From: Pezicula radicicola
Lineage: Eukaryota > Ascomycota > Leotiomycetes > Helotiales > Dermateaceae
Length of the DNA stretch: 64,000 bases
Direction: 5' to 3'
Assembly (NCBI GenBank): GCA_003008705.1
Contig: PDUO01000066.1
Coordinates: forward strand, 3,489 to 67,488
How positions within the stretch are numbered: the stretch's first letter is position 1; each line of letters starts with the position of its first letter. This document shows positions 11,883 to 23,940 of this stretch, piece by piece. The translations under genes and the position numbers were made by a program. Below the pieces are notes generated by a model. That model saw only the letters and a program-made list of their open reading frames with translations, ran no database searches and had not been told where the DNA came from.

Positions 11883-12981
11883 AGGGCAGAGAGAACAATC
11901 ATTGATTAACAATTAGATAGTACTGTTTTTGCTTTTGGGTATCCACGCTCTCATGAATTTTCAAGTATCTCTTACTTATACAACGGAAATTCAGCCTGCG
12001 TTATGGGACACTTTACAAATACATCAATCAATTCAGAACTTCGTCAATAACCACCCTTAGAAGTCGTATACTCTACCTTGGGCCAGCACTGTGAATTGTA
12101 ATGTGAATTTTGACTCCAAAAACGATACCTGTAAGACGAGATAAAGTTGCCTTGCCTACCAGTATGACTGTGTTTAAGGGAGGCACTCACAAAGAGGACG
12201 CGGTAGCTGCCGACCCTGTCAGTCACTAGAGTTAGAAGAAAGAGAGGAGAACGTCTCCGAGGTGGGTTAATGTCATATACAGTCCAAGACGTAAGTCTGT
12301 GAGAGAGAGAGGAGAAGATGAGGGCGATAACGAGGGAAGCCGCTCCATGGGCGAACATACCACAGAATCGTCAGATAATGTCCATCCACGCATCTTAGTC
12401 GGTATGATAGACGGAATTAATGCCGAATTCAGTGTGCGGGGTTTGCAGCAGCTCCCTGAGGCGTAGTATTCGCTGGCAGATGAGCGACTTATTGCGCATG
12501 TGGGAGAAAATCCATTTCTTGACTCGGATAGATCGGTATACGGAACTTATATGTTAGGAACTTTGCGATTGGCATAGGACATGCAGCGGGAGAAGATTGT
12601 GGAGGGCAATTCCATGCGGGGGACAATATGCATGCCTCGCATATACTCCGTAATAAGAGGTGAGATGCAAGCAACTCTCCTGTGTTGGATATTACTCCGA
12701 GGTGCAGGCTGTTGGGAAACACGTAGCGCACGCTAATTGCATAGGTTGTTGCGGCCAGTAGGTTCCCTTCTGACGACTTAGCTTGCGGCGGTTTGGTGCG
12801 CTTGCGTTTTGTTGTCTCTCCTGCCCTGCCCTCGGTTCAATGGAGAACAAATTGCTTGACTCGTCAAACATACTCTATAAATGTTTCATGTCTCTCCACA
12901 AGCGGCAGCTTGTTTGCGTTATCCAACTATAGTCTCACTATCTTCCATTATCATCTTCTTCTTCTAGCGATTCTATCAGCC
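11883..12981. other. Intergenic region between the two island genes
   Basis: About 1.1 kb of normal base composition. Only short uninterrupted frames occur, none with recognisable motifs. A TATAAAT at 12876-12882 lies about 100 bp before the dioxygenase ATG and could be its core promoter element. Confidence 0.5.
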
Positions 12982-14237
12982 ATGGATACGTCTAACGGAG
13001 CACCAAATGGGACTTCCTTGATCAGAGAACCTATGAAGCTGAAGGGCGTCCTCGATCAATTCAAATCTTTCGATGTGACCCCGGCCATTGGACGAGAATA
13101 TGAGAATGTTAATCTCAAAGATTGGTTAAGAGCCCCCAACTCTGATGATCTGATACGAGATCTAGCTATCACGAGTTTGTCTACCAGCCCAAAAAACATA
13201 GTTCGCTGATGTGAGTCCAGGCTAATTATATACGCTTACAGTCTCCCAGCGCGGCGTCGTCTTCTTCAGAGCTCAGAATGATCTGGATGATAAGCTTCAA
13301 ATGGAGTTGGCTGACCGTCTTGGAAAGCTCTCGGGCAAGCCTAGCACGTCCGGGCTGCATATCCATCCAATCTCCAACTTCGGCCGTGAGCATCGCGGCA
13401 ACGACTATGAAATCAACATCATCAGCTCTGTTGCGCTTAAGGCTCTCTACAAAGGAGACCCCCGTGAGAAGAGGCAGAATAGCAGAGAGGGATGGCACTC
13501 GGACATCAACTTCGAGCCTGTGCCTAGCGATTACTCTATCCTCAGGTTGACTGAACTTCCTGGGACTGGCGGAGGTAGGATTTGCACTGGCCTTTGAAAG
13601 TTTCTTGAAAACCAAAAGTTTTGTTCTGTTCGCATCTCAGTTGGAGTTTTATCAACTGACTTGATGTCATGAGCATCTAGACACTCTATGGGCCTCTGGA
13701 TATGAGCTCTACGACCGCATTTCGGCGCCCTATCAAAGATTTCTCGAGAGCCTAACCGCGACGTTCGCACAGCCCAAGTTCGGCATTGCTGCTAAGCACG
13801 CCGACTTCGAGATCTACAGCGCGCCCCGTGGCTGTCCCGAGAACGTCGGAGAGGAACTGCGCGCGGTCCACCCAGTGGTACGAACCAACCCTGTCACAGG
13901 ATGGAAGTCGATCTTCGCCTTCGGGCACCACGTAGAGAAGATCAATGATCTGACTGCGCTAGAGTCTAGTAAGTTGAAGGACTGGTTTCTCGATCTGGTC
14001 GTCGGGAACCACGATATTCAGGTTCGCAACCGATGGCAGAATGCGAACGACTTGGCCATCTGGGACAATCGCAGTGTGTATCATACAGCGACGCTTGATT
14101 ACGAAGGCTTGGGCGAGCGCTTGGGTCATCGTGCGGTCAGCTTAGGCGAGAAGCCGTATTTTGACCCTCACAGCCGTTCCCGACGTGAGGCTCTACGCGA
14201 CGAAGCGTTGCAGAAGGGTACTGTCGCACCCTCCTAA
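12982..14237 (+). CDS. TauD/TfdA family Fe(II)/2-oxoglutarate dioxygenase
   Basis: Three exons, 12982-13174, 13242-13574 and 13681-14237, encode 360 residues, a usual fungal length. Introns are 67 nt (GTTTGT...ACAG) and 106 nt (GTAGGA...CTAG), both restoring the frame at conserved positions. The iron-binding HxD is in GWHSDINFEP; the distal His is in DNRSVYHTAT; the 2-oxoglutarate-binding Arg is probably in GHRAVSLGEKPYF. N-terminal DLAITISQRGVVFFRAQ is typical. The family hydroxylates sulfonates, aryloxyacids or related anions; several bacterial TauD-like enzymes act on phosphonates. The substrate here is unknown; the proximity of a PEP mutase-like gene suggests a phosphonate, which is inference. 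No disabling mutation although RIP blocks lie on both sides. Confidence 0.9.
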
Positions 14238-15300
14238 ACCTCCATGTCTCGTTCATGGCACTCCTCAATAACATAACTATTGCATCTTGCGAATATTTGT
14301 TATTAGTCAAGTGCGCAACTTGTTGGAGCATACGACCTCTTGATTGAAGTGCTCAGTACAAGTGCTTGCAATCTGCGAACCCCCAACTTCTCTTTGGTAC
14401 GTTGAGGCCGGGGGAAAAAATTATCTGAAAAATGGATAGTAATTAGTTTTCATCGGTCTCTCTCTGCATCTTTTAAAATCTAGAATGGAATAACCACCTA
14501 CTCATTTATTATTGATTCTGCCTATAAACAAGTGATCTCGGACACGAGGTTTATTATCTAATAGACAAGGATGACTCGTTAGTAGTGCAACTCCTCTCAT
14601 TATCGAATCTCCTTAGCCTACGCCTTGATGAATAATTTAATGAATAAGGACGGGAAAGGAGAATCAATGAATTTGATTAATTGGTGAGAAGAGGTTTGAC
14701 GTTACTATTGAGGATGGAATGATGAGATGAGATTAATGAATAGAAGAGAATTGATTAATTTAGTTGAATTGATTAATAGGCTTTACAATTTAAGAGTAGA
14801 ATAATAAGGTGAATTAATCATAAATTATCGGAATTAATAAAGAAGCTATTCAGATGTACTATACTACTCACCACACTACGCAAGACTACTACCCTGCCAA
14901 GCATTCATTCATCCGGTAGAATTTTCTATAATCACTAAGTGATATTTCCGACACAGAGGACCACAGCGAGTAGAATTATATAGGTGGTTGAAAGCACAAA
15001 AGTACAAAAGCACAAAGTCAGAAAGGAGGTAGCTATAGTAGCAAGCGAAAGGTTTATTAGTTGAGTTGTATATAATTTCATTGTCACTCTACACGGTGTA
15101 TAATTATGGGCGAAGATTGGGTATACTACCAAAAGCTGATATAAGTGCAATAGTACTCCGGCCTAAAGTTGGAGCTGGGACCTAGGACCCTGGGAGAAAT
15201 GTAGCCCCTTGGAATATTAGTCGAAAGCACTACCACGAACACTGCTGTGACTGCCCCTCTACAGGATGATAACTTTTTGAGTTTAGCCATTGAGTTTTAT
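14238..15300. other. Intergenic transition to AT block
   Basis: Contains the 3' flank of the dioxygenase gene and a low-complexity stretch rich in gattaatt and gaattgatt (14630-14850). No gene that I can support. Confidence 0.5.
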
Positions 15301-16311
15301 TTAACTAAATATATTACTATTAAACTATAAAAAAAATCCTCTAGTAATAGAAAGCAAGGTATAAAGAGAGATCTAGACGTTTCTAAGCTATATATTTATA
15401 TTTTTTTAAAGTACTAATATAGTTTATTACTAAGTTATATACTTTTCTACTACTCTACTATTTAAAAATATAATAAAACTATTTAGACTCTAATAAAATA
15501 AATATATTTATAACTCTTTAATAAGTTTATATATTATAATTAGTTTTTTTATAAGTATTATAATATTATTTAAATAATTATCTTTTATTTTATTTATTCT
15601 CTCTAGAGTATTTATTATATTAAATTAATATATTTTATATATTCTTTATAATAAATATATTTCTTTAATAAATCTAAGTCTTTTTAGTTTTATAATATTT
15701 ACTAAAGGTTTTATTAATTATTTAAAGTATATAAACTTTAACTAATAAAAGAATTATCTTATAAACTAATTATTTTATATCTTTTATTAATAAAGTAATT
15801 ATTTAAAAAATAAATAATATAATCTTTAATAAAGTTATAAAATATTTAAAAAATTTAAGAGTTAATATTTAAAAGAGAAATTTAATAAATATAAAAGTTT
15901 ATAATTTAATATTAAATTTAAAGATTATAATTTAAATATTTAAAGATATTAAATTAATTTTATAAAATTTAATTTTAATATTTTAAATTATTATTAATTA
16001 ATTATAAACTATATAAAAAATTAAAAATAATTTAATCTTAATAATATAATTTATATATATATTTAAGAATATTAAAATATTTAATATTAAATAATTAAAT
16101 TAAATAAAATAAATAAAGAAATAAATAAAAAATAATAATATTATTAACTTTATAATACTCTTAGAATATAATTAATTTATAACTCTTATATTTATTTAAA
16201 ACTAATATTTAATATAAGTCTTTTATTTAATTATAAGTATATTTATTAAAGTATTTAAATTATTTTAAATTTATATTATTATTAATTTATTTATTATTAG
16301 TTAATTATTAG
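15300..16311. repeat. RIP-eroded AT-rich block
   Basis: AT-only sequence with CA and TG almost missing. No legible protein. It continues directly into the LTR-flanked element at 16312. Confidence 0.75.
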
Positions 16312-17912
16312 TTAATTATTAATTATTTAATAAGTATTACTATAGTTAATTATTATAGAATACTTATTATTAAAAGATATTAATTAATTATCTAGAAAGA
16401 AATTATCTATAAGAAGAAGTAGTCTTATAAACTACTAGAACTAAGAGACTAATCTCTATTAGATTAGACTTATATAATAATATTAAAATTATAATAAAAT
16501 ATATAATATATTATTCTAATACTAGACTAACTTTAGAAGATTAGATATTAATAAACTAGTACTAGACTAGAGACTTTAAATAGTCTTATTTCTATTTATT
16601 TAATTCTTACTCTTATTATTATCTTACTCTTATATTTACCCTTATTTTAATCTCTTCTTATATAGTTTATAGCTTCTATATATACTATTTAACTATTATC
16701 TCCTTTATTTCCCTTACCTCTATTAAGTTTACTACCCTTTATTTAATATCTAAGACTTTAGTTACCTATATAATACTCTAGTAGTATAAAGAAGAAGAGG
16801 AGTACCCTTATACTAATTACTCTATTCTATATCTACCTATTATTCTATTCTATTATAGATTAGTAGTTTACTACCCTAGTAGTAGAAAAAGTTATAAAAT
16901 AATAGAGTACTTTAGTACTAAAAGAAGAAGAGGATTAGGGTACCCTAGTAGTACTAAAAGAAGAAGAGAAAGATTACTAATATAGTTCTAGTAGGTACCT
17001 AGAGAGCTCTTATTATAGCTCTAGATATCTATAAGGCTCTAGTATACCTAGGTTTAATTTCCTAGGTCTAGTAGACTAAATTAATTTCTCTAGATAACCC
17101 TAGGAAATAGACTTACTTTATAAATCTAAGGCTATAGGATCAAAGACTTATTATAGTTCTAGATATCTATAAGACTCTAGTGATTTACTAATAAAGAGAA
17201 GTATATAGAGGTCTAAATCTATAGTTTTAAAATAGATTTAGTTTATAGCTTTAAAGTAACTTTAACTATTACTTAGACTAGGTTATTAGTATTATACTTA
17301 ATATATAACTAGACTTTAACTTAGATCTTAACTTTAATAAATAGTTAGACCTAGACTTAGATCTTAATAATTTTAATAATTTTATTAAGTTTTAAAACTT
17401 AATCTTATAGAACTATATACCTATAGAGAGTTATAATATTAACTTTTATAAACTCTCTCTCTATCTCTTAGTTTATCTCTTATTCTACCTCTATTTAATA
17501 GATAACCTCTATCTTCTCTTTACTTTATTCTTCTATTATTATATTTATTATATAAAGAGTAGTAGATCTATATAAAGAAAGAATAAACTAAAACTAAACT
17601 AGTATAATTAATTATTACTATCCTTTAAAAAGGTAGTTAATTTTAATAAAAGGAAGACTAGTATATTACTAGTCCCTCTATATCTCTACTAATTAGTATT
17701 AATTAATTATTAATTATTTAATAGATATTACTATAGTTAATTACTATAGAATACTTATTATTAAAAGGTATTAATTAATTATTTAGAAAGAAACTATTTA
17801 TAAGAAGAAGTAATCTTATAAACTACTAGAACTAAAGAACTAATCTCTATTAAACTAGACTTATATAATAATATTAAAACTATAGTAAAATATATAATAT
17901 ATTATTCTAATA
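16312..17912. mobile_element. LTR-flanked short element (TRIM-like), RIP-eroded
   Basis: Two direct repeats of exactly 210 bp, 16312-16521 and 17703-17912, flank a 1,181-bp interior. Both share for example tacttattattaaaag and cttataaactactagaact. By eye they are over 90 percent identical and differ mainly by A/G or C/T transitions. The interior is too small for gag-pol and shows purine-rich stretches and internal near-duplicates (ctctagatatctataag at about 17020 and 17155). I could not identify a primer-binding site or target duplication, so a tandem repeat remains possible. Confidence 0.65.
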
Positions 17913-18720
17913 TTAATTTAATAATTTAATTATAAAAAAGATTATCTTTAATATATTAATTAATAAAATAATTTTTCTCTTAAATTATTAAAAATAAAAA
18001 GATATTTAAACTTTCTTTATTAATATAAATAATTATAATAATTTATTTTTAATTATTTAATTAAATAATATTATTTCTATTATATATTAATTAGTATATA
18101 TAAGAATTATTCTAAAATAAATAATATTTATTATAAAGTTAATTTTATTAAAGTTATAAAAATTATAATTTTAAATCTTATATTTAATTTATATATTCTT
18201 TATAAATTAAAATTATACTCTAATAAGTTTAAAATCTTTATATAAGACTTTTTAAAAGTTATAAATATAATTAAAATATATTTTTAACTTTAAATACTAT
18301 TATATAAATTAAAATATTTAGAGTTTATTAATATATTCTTTTTTATATAATTTAAATATATAATTTATTATATTTTTAATATTATTTAACTAAGATATAA
18401 ATTCTCTTATATTTAAATTAAATATATATTAAATAAATATCTTTTTCTTTATTTTAATTAACTTCTAATAATTAGTTTTAATTTTATAATAAGGGGTTTA
18501 ACTAGTTATTCTATTATATAATATAGTTTTAAAAATATTATAAAACTTTATAACTTTATAATAATTAAGTCTTTTAGATATTTAAATAGTCTTAATAACT
18601 AAGATAATTTATACTTCTTAGGTTTAGAATTCTATAGGTAGTTATTAAGAAAATATATATTAAAGTTAGAGAGTAGTAGTATAAAGAAAAGTATATAGCT
18701 TAGTAATATACGCGGCTTAG
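17913..18720. repeat. RIP-eroded AT-rich block
   Basis: AT-rich sequence with no recoverable frame, ending near 18710 where cgcggcttagtgataaacc marks a return to normal composition. Confidence 0.7.
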
Positions 18721-18754
18721 TGATAAACCACGTTATATCTTATTTTATTTTATT

Positions 18755-18905
18755 TTAGGGCACGACAGCCTGTATTTTTAGGGAGCCTGTCTGATTTTGC
18801 CGGTGTATATATAATTAATAAACATCTCCCGCCGTCTCTACGATCTTTCTCCCAGCCTGTAGTTAGTAATTGTATTATATCACATCACATCACATCGTCT
18901 TATAT
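18755..18905 (+). mobile_element. LTR-like terminus of a retrotransposon
   Basis: The stretch gcacgacagcctgtattttt, then gccggtgtatatataa, a C/T-rich segment and repeated cacatcacatca, has the layout of a fungal Copia-type LTR: TATA region, leader, 3' end. It abuts the RIP block. Assignment is by general resemblance only. Confidence 0.4.
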
Positions 18906-19170
18906 CACACATACATTATATCACTCAAGTTTTTATCTGGTACAAGTCTTTCTTTCCAGGCGCATACAAGACAATCTAGTGTTGTATAATATAGATCCAT
19001 TTCGACGCAGACTTTGACTCTGGGATTTAAAGCTACGTGGAGAGTAAAGTAGCCAGCAAGGGCAGAGCCGGAGACTGCAATTCTGTCGAGATCCAATCCG
19101 AGCTCTAAATGTGCGTTTGAATAAGAAGTGAGGTATTCGAAGGCATAGCGAGTTACATATACCTAATCAG
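18905..19170 (-). pseudogene. Alpha/beta hydrolase fragment
   Basis: On the minus strand a frame reads LDRIAVSGSALAGYFTLHVAL, matching the nucleophile-elbow region of fungal alpha/beta hydrolase-3-type esterases, where SGSSAGGY is usual. The Ser in GSA is kept but the following SA-G has changed. Upstream residues (AFEYLTSYSN) also fit, but a TAG interrupts them and both ends of the domain are missing. A dead fragment of an esterase/lipase gene. Confidence 0.55.
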
Positions 19171-20312
19171 GACGTAGTTTGAGGCTATGTAATAGCCTGA
19201 TCCTTCTGAATAGCTTTATGTAGCAACTTTGTCTTTGGAAACTGAGTCTGTGTCTGAGTTCGAGCCACGCCCACACCAAACAAGCCCTCGCCGACGAGCG
19301 GCGCAAGCAGCTGCTCTTTGTCATCTTCCAACTCAGTTTTTATGGGAAGGATAGGGAAATCATCATCTTCGCAAGACGGAGGCCGGTATCGTGGAGGCAT
19401 TAGGTGCATCTTGGCGACATGGATCAAGCCGCCACTACTAGACGCGTAGAACATATGGGTCGAAATCGAGGTTGTTGAGTTGCCCGAAATAGCTCGAAAT
19501 TGAAGCTGCACAGATGCCTTCTGAATCATGTACATGATCTTGATCCTTCTTCCCTTATATGTCCAAGCCTTCCTCCATTTCTATATGAACCCTCGTGATT
19601 TTGGTGGTTTCGCAGCAGCCTTTAATAGCTTCGTGGGCATCAGATCCGGAGGCTTCGTCGGCAGGTCGAGGAGGGGGAGTTCGGGGCTTTCTCTGATAGC
19701 TTCGAAGGCTTGCTCTGCGCAGATTTCAGTGGTGCTCGCTCTTCTTGATCTCCGAAATAGATACGTACTATTTGCCTCAGCCTTCTTGGCTTCGCGTTTA
19801 GCTTCGCGTTTCTTTGTAAGCAGCAAGCTTTTCTTCCTTTATTCTCAGGGCCTCACGATGAAGCTCTCCCTGTGCAAGCGCATCCCAAAAGTAGAGAGCT
19901 TTTTAGTTCAAGATGGAGTTGTAGTATGTAGTGTTGACAGATAGTTCCTTCCTTCCTTCCTTCCTTCTTTGCCTACTAGTGCCCACACTAGTGCCCACAC
20001 ACAACCCAGAAAACAAAGCCTTAGGAGAAAATCGCCCGCTCTCCTACCTTAAATATCCAAATAAGAAAAGTGGTCAAACATACATCAAGAGTATTCGAGT
20101 AATTCGAATTTATGAACCTCTGACTTATAGCAATTATATACCCGCAAGTATCTAACTACAAGGGGCCGGTTAGTCGCTTAGAGAGGAACATGGGCGTATA
20201 GGAAAAAGGGTAGCGATTGTAAATCTACATGTATTTCGTCCTGTACTATACCTAGGCCCCCACTGATAGGTAGCATGGCGAAGGGCTTCTTAGAAGGTAC
20301 CGCACAATCCTA
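19171..20312. other. Degenerate region with unrecognised frames and CCTT microsatellite
   Basis: Minus-strand frames at 19535-19185 (116 residues) and 19826-19581 (81 residues, basic, starting MLLTKKREAKREAKKAEA) are not recognisable and carry no domain that I can name. A (CCTT)n microsatellite lies at 19946-19967. Probably remnants; no function proposed. Confidence 0.35.
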
Positions 20313-21412
20313 TTAGGAGCCATGATGGGAGCCACCGTCGGGGACTTTGGGTTTTGTCTTTTGGTTTTTTGGTTTTTTGGGTTTTTGGTTTTTTTCGCTT
20401 ACAGTAAGTAGTACTTGTAAGCGAGAGTGAGCCGAGCTAAGCGAGCGGGGCTCTCCACTGCCGAAATAAGTGCCCATTTTGACATATTTGCACATTAATT
20501 ACATTTAATTTTAATAACAATTACATTAAGAAATAATATAATATATATATATATATTTCACCATCTACGAAGTATTGCAGCCTTATTAAAGCCTTAATAG
20601 TCCGCCGTCCTGGTGGTCGTGGTCAAAAGCTTATATAATCTCAAGTACCGGTACTGTACATACCACTGGTACTGCGAAAGTACTGTACGAGGGCTTCTCA
20701 GCGTCCACCACCCCCACCCCCCTGCTGCGAAAATGCTCACTTAGGCTGCTTAGGGTGCGCACTTCTGATACTGTGTCGCCCTGAAAGTGCGCAAAGCTAA
20801 GCACGCTGGTCATGGGGTTACCCCTAAACACAGATCAGCGGAAACGCAAGTCGCCGTCGCCCTTCGCCAGCCTCAACAACAACAACGCTCTCTCTCGCAC
20901 GCCAGCCATCCTCGCCGTCCTCGAAACGACAGAGACTCGCTGTCGGCACTATTACAAGAGCTCTACAATGCAAGGAAACTCTCCTCGTACATCTTTCGGC
21001 TCTTATCCTACATGGTTTCCAGAGTCACGATAGATTAGAATTGTAGCATCCACCCCAGAGTATATGTTCGCGATAACTGCATTATTATCCCCTCTGTGTT
21101 CGATTGCAAGTGCCCGCACTTACTAGCTTAAAACACATCCGTTTTTAGCATTCGTCTACGAAAGCTTCCGAAACGAAAACTAAACTTATAATTACAATGC
21201 TAATGTAAATCCATGAAATTATAAAGGTATTCGCCTCGGACATAAGGACCTAGATGGTCGCACCAAGCTCCGCTTCTGGTTAAGCATTCATACCTCCATC
21301 GTGGCCAGTAGACCGAGTCATTAACACGGGATCATCGAGTTAGTTCTACTACATACCTGCTTCGCTTGTTGAAGCACTGACCAAGGATAGCATTACAGTT
21401 AGCTTACAGAGA
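20313..21412. other. Gene-free region with GT-rich low complexity
   Basis: 20340-20395 is a T/G-rich run (repeated ggttttttgg). Around 20640-20695 the motif ggtactgtac/ggtactgcg recurs. No supported coding sequence. Confidence 0.4.
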
Positions 21413-21676
21413 CTAACCCTCTTCCCATACATTGTTCACTCCTTCTGCTCTCTCGAAGACAAATAAACGGCGACCTTCCTGAGGTATAGTAAGCCGGGGG
21501 CCTGGATGCTGTACTAGGATCCGGTAGTAGAGCAGGCGAGAGGGGCGAATCTTGAATTCTGGACCCAACAGTTGGTAGACAGCTGCTTCAAATTCCGCTT
21601 CTAGGGCTTGCTTCTTAATGGGAAAGCCGTTAAATTCAGGCATATTGACATCGCCACGAGCTAAGCGCGTCACCAC
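21413..21676 (-). pseudogene. Unrecognised conserved-looking fragment
   Basis: An 87-codon minus-strand frame with balanced composition (RLARGDVNMPEFNGFP, LEAEFEAAVYQLLGPEFKIRPS, RRLFVFERAEGVNNVW) looks like part of a real globular domain rather than chance, but I cannot name the family. It has no plausible continuation on either side, so it is probably a fragment. Function unknown. Confidence 0.35.
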
Positions 21677-22070
21677 GTCTTGTTGGTTGGATACTTTGAG
21701 GTGGAAGCCTTAAGCGCGAATCAAACTCTGTGCTATATGTATTCTCTGAATCGGGGTTTACCCAAGCCAGTAAGCAAGCAAGTAAGCGAGCAAGCGAGCA
21801 CGGATGAATGAGCTCATATAGATCTCTTGGATCAGGAGCCGCACGTCCCAGACTGCACGAAAGGGGCTGTTATTATTGCGAAGAAGCTTCAGCAAGTGAT
21901 GACCGTCGTACTGGCAGCCATCGGACGAGGAAGGCCACTCGACTCGCCAGCCCATGGTGGGTGGTGCGGGTGGCAATGTGTGCTTTGGAGGGGGCCGTAT
22001 TAGTTGGGCTAAGTAACGTATTTGAAGTCACAGGCAGTGGGGATTATACGACATTTCCACCGACTTTTCG

Positions 22071-22142
22071 ATGCTGATGCTGATGCTGATGATGGTGATG
22101 GTGATGGTGATGGTGATGGTGATGGTAATGATGATGGTGATT
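22071..22142. repeat. Trinucleotide microsatellite (GAT/GGT)
   Basis: Begins atgctgatgctgatgctgat and passes into (ggtgat)n. A similar (GATGGT)n tract is at 25874. Confidence 0.9.
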
Positions 22143-22419
22143 GTTGCAGAGATGAACTTGAGTAAGTTCCCGCCGACCACGTGATAGTCCGACCTCAGTG
22201 CTTACAAAATCAAGTAAGTATACATGTGCGTGGTGTACGTTTTCTACTTGCATCTTCTTGCTTCTTAATAACAGATTTATTATATATATGTACATGTAAT
22301 TTATCATCATCTACTCTTTCTTCACTATGATCCACTTCATACTTTCTTTCGAACTTCCATCCGCCTCACCACACTCGAAGCAACCCTGCGAGTCCCAAGA
22401 AGAAAGAAGATTTTTATTA

Positions 22420-23940
22420 TACGAGAAACCCAAGAGTAAGGGCGATAATGCTTTTTCGAGCGGGCCTCCTCGATTCTCAGAATGTCACGTCAATTCGAGA
22501 GCCTTGTCAAGATAAGCGCCCCTTTCCATACACCGTAATCCAAGATGCTATGCAGGACACTTTTCTTCGATAGGTCCGCAACGAAATCCAAGGTAATTAT
22601 TTCCTATTTAAGTTCGAAGAGAATCATGTTTATCATATTCACCAATCGACCAACCTTGCAAACCTCTCGAATCTAGACAAGTACGTGTCGCATCTCTTCC
22701 GCAATCTAATCCAACTTCGGGATACTTTGTACAGCCTCGAATTCCGAGACTAGGTATCGAGCATTACAGGCGTAGACCCACTGAGTGGTACGAAATCAAG
22801 CATGGCCGTGAACCTATACATACCAGGCTGTCATCTTCTCGTCCACGACGATTACAACCCCAGGAGCAAGAATCGGAGAGTCAGCTACATTCTCTACCTA
22901 ACAGACCCCGACAAGGCATAGAGAGCCGAATAGGGAGGAAGTCTGAAACTTTATACCTGCGAGCCAAAGAGGAACACAAATGGAGACCAGATTAAGCTCA
23001 CATTACCCGAATACTCGAAAAATATTCAGCTATGCTTTAACCAGCTGACCTTCTTCGCTGTCCGGCCCGGCGAGACGTACGGCGGAGATGTGGTGGCGGA
23101 CTAAGAGCGCCGATGTATAGCTATCAGCGGATGGTTTCACGCAGCTCAAGAGGGTGACGAAGGCTTCGACGAAACATTTCAATACGCTAAGATGTCAAAC
23201 TTGGAGCATGTCCATCAGCTCAAGGCTACCGTACATGAGTTCTACGAGCCTCAAACCATCTTCACATCGTTTGATCATCCGCGAATCGATGGGCGGGATG
23301 CCAGTGGTGGCACACTATCTCAGCAGGAGTTAGATTACCTGTTAGACTACCTGGCCCCCCAGCTCCTGGCCCAAACTCGAATAAAGGAGATGTTAGAGTG
23401 TTTTATTAAGACGACGATACTACACCTCGATACATTCTTGTGCGGGCGTTTTACAGGAAAGCTCAAGAATTATATTGTAATGTTTGATGACTGTTATATT
23501 CCAATCAACGGGCTATAGAGTATACCATCTGGATGGAAGACCGCCAGGCCACCTGAGACACATCTCTTTCTCTACTTGGAAAATCCCGAAGGTTCTCTGA
23601 CCCAAGCGACTCCGATCTTATAGCTTCTCGATTACTTTCTAAGATCTCATGCATTTAGGAAATTGTTAGCCTTAGTGATCGGATTTGCACTGTCCAAAAT
23701 CGACATACAGTACGTTATAGCCCGCAGGTTTCGCCGGGTAGACTATGTTCTCAGCAGTACATATGGCATGGAACAGCTACAGCTCTATTACACACTCGAT
23801 ATAACCCCTACAAACTGTCACCATGCGAGCATGGATAGCCCAGATGAGCTTAGTGGGGAGGAGGTATACATGCCCGTAAAACACGATACTATTGAATCAA
23901 TGTTTACGGGTAAACACCGAACTGTTCTTGTCGATTGAAG
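22420..23940 (+). pseudogene. Ofd1/Tpa1-type prolyl 3,4-dihydroxylase pseudogene
   Basis: Remains of a 2-oxoglutarate/Fe(II) dioxygenase of the Ofd1/Tpa1/OGFOD1 family, which hydroxylates a proline of ribosomal protein uS12. Legible on the plus strand: SITGVDPLSGTKSSMAVN, GCHLLVHDDYNPRSKNRRVSY with the HxD iron ligands (22820-22900), ILYLTDPD, GGSLKLYT, FNQLTFFAVRPGETYGGD and AISGWFHAAQEGDEGFDE, then the C-terminal double-stranded beta-helix half to about 23937. In-frame TAG or TAA codons interrupt at positions where relatives have Trp or Gln (22753, the DKA*RAE*GG region near 22920, 23102, 23516, 23621). The distal iron-binding His, usually in SxHxVxEV, is replaced (ETYGGDVV). An N-terminal frameshift lies near 22465. 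Convergent with the Ulp1-type relic, overlapping near 23900. Confidence 0.8.

Noticed and set aside
12044..12731. Minus-strand frames between the island genes as a third pathway gene
   Set aside because: Composition is not protein-like, no motif matches a phosphonopyruvate decarboxylase or aminotransferase, and splicing does not help.
15300..18720. AT-rich blocks as a centromere or mitochondrial insertion
   Set aside because: CA/TG loss with AG/CT retained fits RIP; LTR-like repeats lie within and no mitochondrial gene is readable.
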